Assembly (NCBI GenBank): GCA_949300515.1
Contig: CASGEP010000017.1
Span: 1 to 34,841 of the forward strand
Direction of reading: 5' to 3'
Length of the DNA: 34,841 bases
Origin: an uncultured bacterium
GTDB taxonomy: Bacteria > Cyanobacteriota > Vampirovibrionia > Gastranaerophilales > Gastranaerophilaceae
Position numbers and translations under genes: made by a program
Notes under the pieces: generated by a model
Seen by the model: only the letters and a program-made list of their open reading frames with translations
Database searches by the model: none
What the model was told of the DNA's origin: nothing
Part shown: one piece after another, positions 1 through 7,954 of the stretch
Numbering within the stretch: the first letter of the stretch is position 1
Layout: each line of letters begins with the position of its first letter

Positions 1-35
1 TATAAAAAAATAATAATACATAATAATACAATAAC

Positions 36-120
36 TTTTGTGCAAAACTCTGAAAACAGTTGATTTTATGGGAAATTTGCCTGTGCAAAACTTTTTGAAG
101 TTATGAACAGTTTTTAACAG
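36..120. repeat. TTTTGTGCAAAA-type repeats downstream of comF, partial copy of a comF-internal block
   Basis: TTTTGTGCAAAA lies at 36-47 and TGTGCAAAA at 82-90. The second is followed by GTTATGAACAGTTTTT at 100-115 and AACAG. The same arrangement occurs inside comF at 634-676: TTTTGTGCAAAA 634-645, then GTTATGAACAGTTTTT 654-669, then AACAG. An inverted TTTTGCACAAAA is at 677-688. The intervening bases differ. The sequence shows the repeats directly. Whether they are protein-binding sites or a decayed duplication of part of comF is unknown. The first 35 bases are almost pure A/T. Confidence 0.6.
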
Positions 121-773
121 GCAAGTGTAAAACAAATTATGTTGTTATAGGAGTGTTTTTTTAAATTTGAAATGACCTCAAACAGTGTCGCAGAGGTGGT
201 TACAATATCGTCTATAAGTATTAAAGTCTTTCCCCGAGCGTGATTTGGGCAAATTTTAAATGCCCCGCGAACGTTTTTTGCTTTTTGATTTGCCCTTACT
301 TTGTACTGCGGGAGCGTGTTTTTGACCTTTTTAATTATTTTAAAATCTGTTTTAATACCGCACAAATTTGAAAACTCCCTTGAAATCAGCTCTGTGTGGC
401 AATATCCTCGGTTTAACACTCTGAGCGGATGACTTGGAACACAGGTTATAACTGAATTTTCAGGATTTAAGTCTAAGCCGTTACTCTCGCACACTTTTTT
501 AAAATACTCATAAAGCAGCTTGGCACAAGGAATTGCAGCATTTTTTCTTCTGTTGAATTTAAAATTTCTGATTAAAATTTTAATATTTCCGTCGTATTTA
601 AAAGCGCAAAAGATATTAACACCCTCAATTATCTTTTGTGCAAAAGGTGAGAGGTTATGAACAGTTTTTAAACAGTTTTTGCACAAAAGTTCATTTGTTT
701 TTGAACAGCCGCAGATAACACACTTTTGTTTGTATATCAAATCCGCGAGCCATTCAAAAACAACTTTAAACAT
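114..773 (-). CDS. comF: ComF family phosphoribosyltransferase-like protein
   Basis: 219 residues, the usual ComF length. The N-terminus has a zinc-knuckle-like cysteine cluster (C18, C21, C23, C31, C34). The C-terminus has the type I phosphoribosyltransferase signature LILIDDIVTT, where two acidic residues would bind PRPP-Mg. ComF is needed for DNA uptake during natural transformation in Gram-positives, and its relatives (GntX/YhgH) are widespread. Its exact reaction is not known. The start ATG overlaps the thiG stop by one base (TAATG), so it is probably translationally coupled to thiG. No other competence gene is in the window. The Cys-rich segment is encoded by a stretch that recurs in degenerate form just after the gene. 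Confidence 0.85.
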   Translation of the reverse strand: MFKVVFEWLADLIYKQKCVICGCSKTNELLCKNCLKTVHNLSPFAQKIIEGVNIFCAFKYDGNIKILIRNFKFNRRKNAAIPCAKLLYEYFKKVCESNGLDLNPENSVITCVPSHPLRVLNRGYCHTELISREFSNLCGIKTDFKIIKKVKNTLPQYKVRANQKAKNVRGAFKICPNHARGKTLILIDDIVTTSATLFEVISNLKKHSYNNIICFTLAC

Positions 774-1546
774 TATTTGCCAATTACTCCCTCAAGAGGC
801 GAAGAAGCACTTGCATAGGCTTTTTTGGGAATTCTGCCCGCTTCATAGGCGCCCCTTCCCGCCATAACTCCAAATTTAAAAGCCTCTGCCATTTTAACGG
901 GGTCATCCGCTTTTGCAATTGCGGTATTAATTAAACAAAAGTCGGCACCCGCCTCCATTACAAGAGAAGCATCTGAAGGTACCCCTATCCCCGCGTCAAC
1001 AACAACGGGAATATTTGCCTGCTCTATAATAATTTTAATATTTTCAAGAGTTTTAACGCCCTGTCCCGTGCCAATAGGGCTTGCAAGCGGCATAACAGTC
1101 GCACAGCCTATTTCTTCAAGTCTTTTTGCCAGAATAGGATCGGCATTAATGTAGGGAAGAACAACAAATCCTTCTTCTATAAGCTTTTTTGCCGCTTCAA
1201 GAGTTGCAATAGGGTCGGGCAAAAGAAATTTAGGGTCGGGAATAACTTCAAGTTTAATCCAGTTGTTTATCCCCATTGCGCGCGAGAGCTTTGCAACTCT
1301 CAGTGCTTCATCAACCGTCGCACAGCCTGCGGTGTTGGGTAAAAGCCAGTATTTATCCGTGTCTATATAATCCATAAGACCCGCATGACCTGCCGCTTTG
1401 TCATTAACCCTTCTTATTGCAACCGTTACAATTTGTGCGCCCGAGGCTTCATGTGCTCTCTGCATTGTTTCAAAGTCGCTGAATTTGCCCGTGCCGACCA
1501 TAAGGCGCGATGTAAATTCTTTGTCCGCTATTTTTATTTTATCCAT
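773..1546 (-). CDS. thiG: Thiazole synthase ThiG
   Basis: ThiG condenses deoxyxylulose 5-phosphate, dehydroglycine or iminoglycine, and ThiS-thiocarboxylate sulfur into the thiazole phosphate of thiamine. The protein is 257 residues when started at [11 protein letters not shown]. Upstream of this ATG is a strong ribosome-binding site, GGAGGAAT. The longer reading frame to 1648 would run into gcvPB and has no such site. Family hallmarks seen: LMVGTGKF near the N-terminus, the NWIKLEVI segment carrying the Schiff-base lysine, and the [11 protein letters not shown] phosphate-binding region. thiS, thiF and thiO/thiH are not adjacent, so the rest of the pathway must lie elsewhere. The gene is divergent from gcvPB and heads a two-gene unit with comF. 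Confidence 0.93.
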   Translation of the reverse strand: MDKIKIADKEFTSRLMVGTGKFSDFETMQRAHEASGAQIVTVAIRRVNDKAAGHAGLMDYIDTDKYWLLPNTAGCATVDEALRVAKLSRAMGINNWIKLEVIPDPKFLLPDPIATLEAAKKLIEEGFVVLPYINADPILAKRLEEIGCATVMPLASPIGTGQGVKTLENIKIIIEQANIPVVVDAGIGVPSDASLVMEAGADFCLINTAIAKADDPVKMAEAFKFGVMAGRGAYEAGRIPKKAYASASSPLEGVIGK

Positions 1547-1608
1547 TTTTTTTATTCCTCCCGTCTTAATTTTAAGCCAAAAATAAAATTTTGTAGTAAT
1601 ATTAGTAT

Positions 1609-3024
1609 ATGAAAACAATATTTGAAAAAAATAAAAATCTGCACTCAAAACCTTTTTTGTGCGAAGAAATTAAATTTAACAAAAGAATTACACCTCTTAA
1701 TTTGCCCGATACTACGGAATTAGAGGTTATGAGGCACTACAAAGAACTTTCGGACAGAAATTTTTGTATTGAAAAAGGGTTTTATCCCCTCGGTTCCTGT
1801 ACAATGAAATATAACCCGCGTGCAAACGAAGCCGCGGCAAGGCTTGATGATTTTTTAAATCTTCATCCCCTGCAAGATGATAAAGATTGTCAGGGCGCGC
1901 TTGAATTAATGTATGATTTGGAGCAGGCGTTAAAAATTATCACCGGAATGGATGCAATTACTCTGCAGCCTTGTGCGGGAGCACATGGCGAGTTTTGCGC
2001 GATGAATATTGTTAAAAAATATTTTGAAAAGGATAAAAAGAGAAAAAAAGTCATAATTCCCGATAATGCGCACGGTACGAACCCGATGAGCGCAAAAATG
2101 AACGGGTTTGAATGTGTGGAAGTGAAATCCGACCAAAACGGCGGAGTGGATTTTGAACGGTTAAAAGAGCTTTTTAACACAAACGGCGAGGAAATTGCCG
2201 CAATTATGATGACAAACCCCAATACTTTAGGGCTTTTTGACGAAAATATTCTTCAAATTTCAGAACTGATGCACAAAAACGGCTCACTTTTATACTATGA
2301 CGGTGCTAACTTAAATGCCGTTATGGGTCATACAAATCCGCGCCTTATGGGTTTTGATATAGTTCATCTTAATTTACATAAAACTTTCTCCACCCCCCAT
2401 GGCGGCGGAGGCCCCGGAGCAGGGCCTGTCGGTGTTATAAAAGAGCTTGAACCCTATCTTCCCGTGCCGACAATTGAATTTGACGGAGAAAAGTATTTCA
2501 GAAACTACGACAAAAAGCACTCTATAGGCAAAGTAAGTACGTTTTACGGAAATTTTTCGGTATTTATAAGAGCCTATACATACATTTTAATGATGGGAAA
2601 CAATCTTAAAAATGCAAGCTCTGACGCTGTTTTAGCGGCAAATTATATAAAAGAAAAACTTAAAAAATATTTTAAGCTGCCGTATGATCGCACCTGTATG
2701 CATGAGTTTGTATTATCGGGCGATTTACAAAAAGAAAAAGGTGTTTCAACCCTAATGATGGCAAAAAGGCTGATGGATTCAAACTGTCACCCGCCGACGG
2801 TTTATTTCCCGCTTATTGTACATGAGGCGATGATGATTGAGCCTTGTGAGAGCGAAACAAAAGAAGTTTTGGACAATTTTATTCAAACAATGATTGAAAT
2901 TGCGCGCGAAGCACAAAATGAGCCTGAAAAATTCGGCGAATATCCGCTTACAACCCCTGTTTTAAAAGCGGACGAAACGCTTGCGGCAAGACATTTGAAT
3001 ACTAAGTATGAATTTAACAACTGA
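1609..3024 (+). CDS. gcvPB: Glycine dehydrogenase (decarboxylating) subunit 2, P-protein beta
   Basis: This is the PLP-binding half of the two-subunit glycine decarboxylase (P-protein) of the glycine cleavage system. It decarboxylates glycine and passes the aminomethyl group to GcvH. It is 471 residues, typical for GcvPB. Motifs seen: [14 protein letters not shown] near residue 60, the PLP-lysine region [17 protein letters not shown], and an N-terminal TIFEK that is conserved in the family. That conservation fixes the start at 1609, although there is no ribosome-binding site before it. A TAATAT hexamer ends 6 bases upstream of the ATG, so the transcript may be leaderless (inference). gcvPA, gcvT and gcvH are absent from the window. 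The 3' end overlaps queA by 17 bases. Confidence 0.93.
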   Translation: MKTIFEKNKNLHSKPFLCEEIKFNKRITPLNLPDTTELEVMRHYKELSDRNFCIEKGFYPLGSCTMKYNPRANEAAARLDDFLNLHPLQDDKDCQGALELMYDLEQALKIITGMDAITLQPCAGAHGEFCAMNIVKKYFEKDKKRKKVIIPDNAHGTNPMSAKMNGFECVEVKSDQNGGVDFERLKELFNTNGEEIAAIMMTNPNTLGLFDENILQISELMHKNGSLLYYDGANLNAVMGHTNPRLMGFDIVHLNLHKTFSTPHGGGGPGAGPVGVIKELEPYLPVPTIEFDGEKYFRNYDKKHSIGKVSTFYGNFSVFIRAYTYILMMGNNLKNASSDAVLAANYIKEKLKKYFKLPYDRTCMHEFVLSGDLQKEKGVSTLMMAKRLMDSNCHPPTVYFPLIVHEAMMIEPCESETKEVLDNFIQTMIEIAREAQNEPEKFGEYPLTTPVLKADETLAARHLNTKYEFNN

Positions 3025-4057
3025 AGATTTTAATTACAATTTACCAAAAGACCTGATTGCGCAGCACCCGCTTAAAAAGCGTGAAAATGCGCGTATGATG
3101 GTGCTTAACAGGGAAAACCGGACAATAGAACACAAGCACTTTTTTGATATTATAGACTTATTAAACCCTGATGATGTACTTGTTTTAAATAATACAAAGG
3201 TTTTTCCGGCAAGAATAATTGCAAAAAGAGAATCCGGCGGCGAAGTTGAAGTTTTTCTTTTAAATCCCTGCGCTAAAAACAACATGTGGTTTTGCCTTAT
3301 GAAGCGCTCAAAAAGGGCAAAAGAGGGGGAAATTTTAAATGTAAGCGATGATTTTAAAATAAAAGTCATTGAAAAAGATGTGGAAAATGCAAAAGAAGGC
3401 GAACTGCCAAAAAACCTTGTCGAGCTTATTTTTTTGGGCGATGACGTTTATGAAATTTTAAACAAATACGGCTCAATCCCGCTTCCGCCCTACATTTCAA
3501 GGGAAACAAACGAAGAAGATAAAAACGACTATCAGACAGTCTTTGCAAAAAATACGGGCTCTGCGGCAGCACCTACCGCTGGATTGCACTTTAGCAGAGA
3601 AATTTTAGAAAAAATTGAAAATAAGGGAGTAAAAATAGTTTATATTACTCTAAATGTCGGTCTGGGCACGTTTTTGCCCGTTAAAACGGAAGATTTTACA
3701 AAGCACAAAATGCATTTTGAAAGTTTTGTAATTCCCGATGAAACGGCAGAGGCGATAAACTCCGCAAAAGGCTCTGTTGTAGCAGTGGGAACGACGGTTT
3801 TAAGGGCGCTTGAAGCAACGCATAAAAAACACGGTAAAATCGTTGCAACATCTGATGAAACGGATATTTTTATTTACCCGCCTTATAAAATAAAATCGGT
3901 CAATAAATTAATTACAAATTTTCACCTGCCAAAATCAACACTTATTATGCTTGTAAGCGCCTTTGCGGGAAAAGACTTTGTATTTCGCGCGTACAGGGAA
4001 GCCGTAGATAAAAAATACAGATTTTTCAGTTACGGTGACTGTATGTTTATCAGTTAA
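3008..4057 (+). CDS. queA: S-adenosylmethionine:tRNA ribosyltransferase-isomerase QueA
   Basis: QueA transfers and isomerises the ribosyl group of AdoMet onto preQ1 in tRNA, giving epoxyqueuosine. The protein is 349 residues, full length. Seen: DVLVLNNTKVFPARI near the N-terminus, the family signature SAAAPTAGLHFS, and VGLGTFLPVK. The ATG lies 17 bases inside gcvPB, so expression is probably coupled to it. The 3' end converges with the response-regulator gene and overlaps it by 8 bases. FolE2, which makes the dihydroneopterin triphosphate precursor for queuosine and folate, is encoded 3 kb away at 6444-7232, but no other queuosine gene is present. Confidence 0.95.
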   Translation: MNLTTEDFNYNLPKDLIAQHPLKKRENARMMVLNRENRTIEHKHFFDIIDLLNPDDVLVLNNTKVFPARIIAKRESGGEVEVFLLNPCAKNNMWFCLMKRSKRAKEGEILNVSDDFKIKVIEKDVENAKEGELPKNLVELIFLGDDVYEILNKYGSIPLPPYISRETNEEDKNDYQTVFAKNTGSAAAPTAGLHFSREILEKIENKGVKIVYITLNVGLGTFLPVKTEDFTKHKMHFESFVIPDETAEAINSAKGSVVAVGTTVLRALEATHKKHGKIVATSDETDIFIYPPYKIKSVNKLITNFHLPKSTLIMLVSAFAGKDFVFRAYREAVDKKYRFFSYGDCMFIS

Positions 4058-4661
4058 CACTTACGTATTTAACAAGCTCATCCTGCCAGCCCGTGTCTTT
4101 TTGCAGGAACATATTTGCCCCGCGGTTTAGGCATTTTACTTTGTGTTCGCCTTTTGATGAAGCGGTAATTACCACAATTTTTGTTTTTAAATTGTTCTGC
4201 ACAATAACTTTTTTTGTTTCATCCAAAAGTAAAAAACCTTCTCTTTCGGTTGATACAAATAAATCCATAATGATAAAGTCATAAACGCTCTTTGTAACGC
4301 TTATTAACTTTGCCGCACCGTAAATATCCTTTGCGGTGTCGACTTCAAAGCCCATTTTCTGAAAAAGAATTTTTAACTGATAAGTAACAACACCTATATC
4401 ATCAACAACAAGAATTTTTCTTTTGTGTCCGAGTCCCGCGGCGGCGAGGTCTTTTTTCCAATCCTCCTCACTGTAGGAGTCATCTCCCTCCGGCGGATGA
4501 GGAATGATATCCAGAGATTCGGCATCCCTTAATTTTTTTTCAATAACACAAAGAGCAATTTTTATGGTTTCATCGCTGATAACTTCAGGCTTTTGTGTCC
4601 CGGCTATTTTATAAATTAAATCAATAGTATCTTTCCCAATTTGCACGTTTTCACTACTCAT
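4050..4661 (-). CDS. Response regulator in the cheY position of the switch operon, with N-terminal extension
   Basis: 203 residues when started at MSSENVQIG. This ATG lies within the last codons of fliN and has GAGGG 9 bases upstream. The ATG 21 bases earlier has no ribosome-binding site. Residues about 80-203 are a canonical receiver domain: acidic pair D87/D88 in ILVVDD, phosphoacceptor D133 in FIIMDLF, T166 and K188. Residues 1-80 are an extension I do not recognise; it is followed by no DNA-binding domain. Gene order fliM-fliN-regulator matches the fliM-fliY-cheY order of Firmicutes, so a role in controlling motor rotation is a reasonable inference. CheY itself is about 120 residues, so the extension is unusual. 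No chemotaxis kinase or receptor is in the window. Confidence 0.8.
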   Translation of the reverse strand: MSSENVQIGKDTIDLIYKIAGTQKPEVISDETIKIALCVIEKKLRDAESLDIIPHPPEGDDSYSEEDWKKDLAAAGLGHKRKILVVDDIGVVTYQLKILFQKMGFEVDTAKDIYGAAKLISVTKSVYDFIIMDLFVSTEREGFLLLDETKKVIVQNNLKTKIVVITASSKGEHKVKCLNRGANMFLQKDTGWQDELVKYVSVN

Positions 4662-4995
4662 GTACTTTTTTGCCCTCATCAATTGTATCAGTAATTCTTA
4701 ACCCGAAATTATCTTCTATAATTACAACTTCGCCTCTGCCGATTAATTTTCCGTTTACAAGCAGGTCAATGGGTTCCGCAGTTTTATTTTCAAGTTCAAT
4801 AATAGAACCTTTTGTAAGTTCTAAAATCTTTTTGACACTCATATCCGTCGACCCCAGAATTGCGCTCAACTCAAGTTCCACATCCATTAAAAGCCCTAAA
4901 GTGTTGCTTGATGATTCGTCCTGCTTATCTTCAACAGGACGCTCAATACTTTCAAACTTGCTTAAATCAAGATTTTTTGGCTCTTTATCGGTCAT
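4654..4995 (-). CDS. fliN: Flagellar motor switch protein FliN (short paralogue)
   Basis: 113 residues, close to enterobacterial FliN. The C-terminal SpoA/FliN domain spans about 35-107 and includes SVKKILELTKGSIIEL, then LLVNGKLIGRGEVVIIEDNFGLRI, which in the family forms the switch-complex torque ring at the cytoplasmic face of the basal body. A clear AAGGAAT ribosome-binding site sits inside the end of fliM, and the gap from the fliM stop is 2 bases. The stop overlaps the start of the downstream response regulator. A second, longer FliN is encoded at 9578-10204; this copy is the one in the canonical fliM-fliN arrangement. Confidence 0.92.
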   Translation of the reverse strand: MTDKEPKNLDLSKFESIERPVEDKQDESSSNTLGLLMDVELELSAILGSTDMSVKKILELTKGSIIELENKTAEPIDLLVNGKLIGRGEVVIIEDNFGLRITDTIDEGKKVHE

Positions 4996-4997
4996 TT

Positions 4998-6002
4998 TTA
5001 TTCCTTTGGTATATATTTATCGGCTATTTTAACACAAATTCTGCCTTCTTTTTTGCCGGGTGTGGCGGTGAATTTTTTCTTATTGTTTATAAAAACATTC
5101 AGTTTTTCGTCAATTTTTTGGTCAAGTTTAATTACATCGCCCTCTCTCATATCTAAAACATCGTTAATTAAAATGCTTGTTGTTCCTAAAACGACACTTA
5201 AATCAAGCAATGCGGGATTAATTTTTGTTAAAATTTCATTTCTGCCGATTTCATTTGAAACAACGTTTGTGTGTTGGAAAATGTATTGCGGTGTAAGCTT
5301 TTGAAGCACTGTTTCCAAAACGGGATAAGGGAAACAAAGATTTATTAAACCGAAATTTTTTGCCCCGAGGCGGATTTCAAAAGAAATGAGCGCCACAATT
5401 TCCCCTGATGTTGTAATGGGCACCACGTGATAACCGTTATCAAGGCTTGTAAATTCTGCCTTTACGGGTAAAACGGAGCACCATGAGTTTTCAAGGGTTT
5501 TTATTATCTTTTCAATAATTTTTTTGGTAAGCGCTTCTTCAATTTGTGTCAAATCACGGTTATAGTCATTATTTGAGCCGTCACCGCCTAACATTCTGTC
5601 TAAAATTACCGTTAAAACTTCGCTGCTTAAACCAAGTGAAATTTCGCCCGAGAGAGGATTTAATTTAAAAATACCGTTTTGAAAGTGCGAAGGCATAGAA
5701 CAGACATATTCATCATAAGTCAGCTGGTCAACGGATATTATATCCATCTCAACATCCATACGAAGATACGTTGTTAAAGTAAGCGCCAACTGCCTTACAA
5801 AGTCGCGGTGAATGTCCTGCAGCGCGCGCAGGTGTTCTTTTGAAAATTTATCGGGACGGCGAAAGTTGTAGAGTTTGTAACCTTTTTTAAACTCCTCCGA
5901 AATTTCTTCTATAAGTGCAGATTCTTCTTCAAGCGCGGACAAATTCTCCTGATTTATTTCAGAATTGTTTTCCTGCGGATTGTTGCCTGTTTGATTTTGC
6001 AC
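4998..6002 (-). CDS. fliM: Flagellar motor switch protein FliM
   Basis: 334 residues, normal FliM length. Seen: the conserved YNFRRPDKFS (residues 45-54) that opens the middle CheC-like domain, the RMLGGDG loop, and a C-terminal SpoA domain that packs with FliN. The start is GTG, four bases after GGAGG; no ATG is available until far inside. Residues 1-40 are acidic and lack a clear copy of the CheY-binding peptide usually found there (LSQxEIDALL type); the nearest stretch is LSALEEESALIEE. First gene of the fliM-fliN-regulator unit, with a promoter at 6035-6063. Confidence 0.95.
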   Translation of the reverse strand: MQNQTGNNPQENNSEINQENLSALEEESALIEEISEEFKKGYKLYNFRRPDKFSKEHLRALQDIHRDFVRQLALTLTTYLRMDVEMDIISVDQLTYDEYVCSMPSHFQNGIFKLNPLSGEISLGLSSEVLTVILDRMLGGDGSNNDYNRDLTQIEEALTKKIIEKIIKTLENSWCSVLPVKAEFTSLDNGYHVVPITTSGEIVALISFEIRLGAKNFGLINLCFPYPVLETVLQKLTPQYIFQHTNVVSNEIGRNEILTKINPALLDLSVVLGTTSILINDVLDMREGDVIKLDQKIDEKLNVFINNKKKFTATPGKKEGRICVKIADKYIPKE

Positions 6003-6034
6003 TCATCCTCCGATAATAACACTACAGTATCTCT

Positions 6035-6063
6035 ATATTACTATTGTGGTACTTGTTTGTCTA
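6035..6063 (-). promoter_or_regulatory. Promoter for fliM operon
   Basis: Read on the minus strand: TAGACA (5/6 match to TTGACA), a 17-base spacer, then TAATAT (4/6). The predicted start lies about 25 bases before the fliM GTG and its GGAGG site. It overlaps the divergent promoter for the gene at 6116. Confidence 0.5.
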
Positions 6064-6081
6064 TCGTGCGTATGATATACT
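6053..6081 (+). promoter_or_regulatory. Promoter for the 6116 gene and folE2
   Basis: TTGTTT, a 17-base spacer and TATACT (5/6) on the plus strand. The predicted start is about 28 bases before the ATG at 6116, which has AGGTGG in front. It is back to back with, and overlaps, the fliM promoter. Confidence 0.45.
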
Positions 6082-6115
6082 TTTTTGTGTTCATTTATTA
6101 ATTTTCAGGTGGAAT

Positions 6116-6451
6116 ATGGAAGAATCTTTTGAATATAAACGCTGGTACGATAAAGACCCTATTTTAAAAGAGGCTCTTGAACTTTTAAGGCTGTCTTCCG
6201 ACGATGAAAAAGAAGCTGCAAAAGAATTTATTTTAAAACTGCAGGAAGATGTCGCAAAAGACGTTATTGAACATATTTACGAAATAGTTACTAAATATGA
6301 AGGAAAGGGCAACCGCTGGTATGATAACGACCCTGTAATGATTAGAGCAATTGAGCTTTTAAGAAATGCCGAGCCTAAAGTGCAAAGAAAAGCCGCTCTG
6401 AAGCTTTTATTGGCGCTTGAAGAAAAGAGTTTCACCAAGAAAAATGATTAA
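6116..6451 (+). CDS. Small protein of two tandem RWYDxDP repeats, unknown function
   Basis: 111 residues. I do not recognise a named family. The start at 6116 is chosen because AGGTGG lies just upstream; an ATG 72 bases earlier lacks a site and would lie in the promoter. The protein is a tandem duplication with period 58: RWYDKDPILKEALELLR at 9-25 and RWYDNDPVMIRAIELLR at 67-83, each followed by a charged helical segment. No signal peptide or membrane segment, so it is probably cytosolic and helical. The last 8 bases overlap folE2 (ATGATTAA), suggesting co-translation. Its link to pterin metabolism is only positional. Confidence 0.75.
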   Translation: MEESFEYKRWYDKDPILKEALELLRLSSDDEKEAAKEFILKLQEDVAKDVIEHIYEIVTKYEGKGNRWYDNDPVMIRAIELLRNAEPKVQRKAALKLLLALEEKSFTKKND

Positions 6452-7232
6452 AGATGTTCAAAAAACTTTTGATGACAGAAACATTGCCATCCAAAAAGTC
6501 GGTGTAAAAGATGTTGAAACGCTTTTAAATATTGAAAGAAAAGGACAAAAAACATCACAAAAAGTGTATGCAAAGGCAAAAATGAGTGTCTATCTGCCTT
6601 CAAACTACAAAGGCACCCACATGAGCCGTTTTATTGAAATCCTTGAAGATTACAGGAAAAAAAATCTTATAGGAGTTGACATTAAAAAAATGCTTGAGGA
6701 TATGAAAATAAAACTCGAGTCAAAGTCTGCCTATTTAAAGTTTGATTTTAAATATTTTATTAAAAAAAGCGCCCCAAAGTCCTCTCTTGAAGCACTTATG
6801 AGTTATGACTGCTATTTTGAGGGAACTCTGGATGAAGATGATAACTATACGTTTTATCTTGGCGCAAAAGTTCCGGTTACAACTCTTTGCCCCTGTTCAA
6901 AAGAAATTTCGGATTTTGGCGCACACAACCAGAGAGCAATAGTTTCCGCCAAAGTTTCATATCCGGAGGATAAACACATATGGCTCGAGGATTTAATTAA
7001 AGATATTGAAAGCTGTGCATCGTGCGAGGTGTACTCGCTTTTAAAGCGCGAGGATGAAAAATTTGTAACGGAGCGTGCATATCAAAACCCTAAATTTGTT
7101 GAAGATGTAATAAGAGATACTGTTATAAAGTTTGAAAATAACCCCGTTATTGATTATTGGGAAGTTGAAATAGAAGCGCTTGAGAGTATTCATAACCACT
7201 GTGCCTGGGCAAAACAGAAAAAATCAACCTAA
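6444..7232 (+). CDS. folE2: GTP cyclohydrolase FolE2 (type IB)
   Basis: Converts GTP to 7,8-dihydroneopterin triphosphate, the first step to folate and a precursor of queuosine. The 262-residue protein starts at MIKDVQKTFDDRNIAI, which matches the usual FolE2 beginning (M-DVQ-DxRNIxI-VGV); the longer frame from 6417 adds nine residues without a ribosome-binding site. The active-site signature CPCSKEISDFGAHNQR is present, including the metal-ligand cysteine. FolE2 uses various divalent metals and often replaces zinc-dependent FolE. No zinc-regulator (Zur) site was recognised upstream. Confidence 0.95.
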   Translation: MIKDVQKTFDDRNIAIQKVGVKDVETLLNIERKGQKTSQKVYAKAKMSVYLPSNYKGTHMSRFIEILEDYRKKNLIGVDIKKMLEDMKIKLESKSAYLKFDFKYFIKKSAPKSSLEALMSYDCYFEGTLDEDDNYTFYLGAKVPVTTLCPCSKEISDFGAHNQRAIVSAKVSYPEDKHIWLEDLIKDIESCASCEVYSLLKREDEKFVTERAYQNPKFVEDVIRDTVIKFENNPVIDYWEVEIEALESIHNHCAWAKQKKST

Positions 7233-7297
7233 ATTTTTAATGTAAAATTCGGTGTAAATCCCCCTCAAAAGCGCTAGAAATCAGTAAAAAAATATGT

Positions 7298-7303
7298 TAT
7301 ACT
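7298..7303 (+). promoter_or_regulatory. Extended -10 promoter for gmhA
   Basis: TGTTATACT (7295-7303) is a TGn extended -10 with TATACT (5/6). No good -35 is visible, as is common for extended -10 promoters. A start near 7310 would leave only about 8 bases before the ATG at 7318 but about 23 bases before the TTG at 7333, which has the ribosome-binding site. Confidence 0.5.
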
Positions 7304-7332
7304 AATCAAAACAGCATATGTGTGAGGGCGAC

Positions 7333-7923
7333 TTGTTAGATGATATTAAGCATTACATCGAGCACTCAATAGATGTAAAAACCGCAATACTAAACAACGA
7401 CAGACTACTTTTAAAGATTTATCAGGCAAGCCAGCTTGTAATTTCTACAATCAGAAGAAAAGGAAAAATCCTCATAGCGGGAAATGGCGGCTCTGCTGCC
7501 GATGCAATGCATATGGCAACGGAATTTACCGTAAAATTTTACTCTCCGTCCTCTCCGCTTGCGGCTGTTGCTCTGTCTGCAGACAGTTGTGTGATTACTG
7601 CTGCGGCAAATGACTTTAGCTTTGATTACGTTTTCTCAAGACAAATTGAAGCCCTCGGGCGTGAAAATGACGTATTTATTGCAATTTCAACGAGCGGCAA
7701 CTCAAAAAATATTCTAAATGCAATTGATTGCGCAAAAAGCAAAAATATGCAGGTTATCTTTATAACAAGTGAAATGCTCGGTGCAACATACCTTCAAAAG
7801 GCTGATATTGCAATTTGTGTGCCTTCCAATGATGTTCCTTTAATTCAGGAAGCGCACAGCATGATAGAACATGTAATTTGTCTTGAGGTTGAAAAACTGC
7901 GCGTTAAAGAATTTAGTAAATAA
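7333..7923 (+). CDS. gmhA: Sedoheptulose-7-phosphate isomerase (GmhA-like SIS protein)
   Basis: GmhA makes D-glycero-D-manno-heptose 7-phosphate, the precursor of LPS-core or S-layer heptose. The SIS domain fills the protein: GNGGSAADAMHMATE, a family signature, and ISTSGNSKNIL binding the sugar phosphate, then QEAHSMIEH near the C-terminus. I place the start at TTG 7333 (196 residues): GAGGG sits 4 bases upstream, and the family normally begins directly at this helix (MLDDIKHYIEHS). The in-frame ATG at 7318 is possible but would precede the ribosome-binding site. No other heptose gene (hldE, gmhB) is adjacent; the GDP-mannose dehydratase is 25 kb away. Confidence 0.88.
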   Translation: MLDDIKHYIEHSIDVKTAILNNDRLLLKIYQASQLVISTIRRKGKILIAGNGGSAADAMHMATEFTVKFYSPSSPLAAVALSADSCVITAAANDFSFDYVFSRQIEALGRENDVFIAISTSGNSKNILNAIDCAKSKNMQVIFITSEMLGATYLQKADIAICVPSNDVPLIQEAHSMIEHVICLEVEKLRVKEFSK

Positions 7924-7954
7924 AATATCGCCAAGGGATTACTTTGGCGATATT
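7924..7954 (-). terminator. Hairpin between gmhA and the 8006 gene
   Basis: An 11-bp perfect stem, AATATCGCCAA paired with TTGGCGATATT, around a 9-base loop. Read on the minus strand it is followed by a T-rich run (TTTATTTA), so it best fits termination of the minus-strand gene at 8006-8392. On the plus strand no U-run follows, but it could still slow gmhA transcripts. Confidence 0.65.

Noticed and set aside
5017-5024. A perfect GCCGATAA on minus inside the fliM end as a sigma-28 -10
   Set aside because: No TAAA at 14-16 bases upstream and it is within coding sequence (codons for ADK).
6009-6016. TCCGATAA near the fliM start as a sigma-28 -10 on plus
   Set aside because: No TAAA at the right spacing; the AT-type promoter at 6053-6081 fits the downstream gene better.
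7252-7262. GGTGTAAATCC before gmhA, similar to the GGTGnAAATCC of cobalamin riboswitches
   Set aside because: The other B12-box parts (GCCACTG, upstream AAAGGGAA) and the needed length are missing, and it lies upstream of the predicted transcript start.
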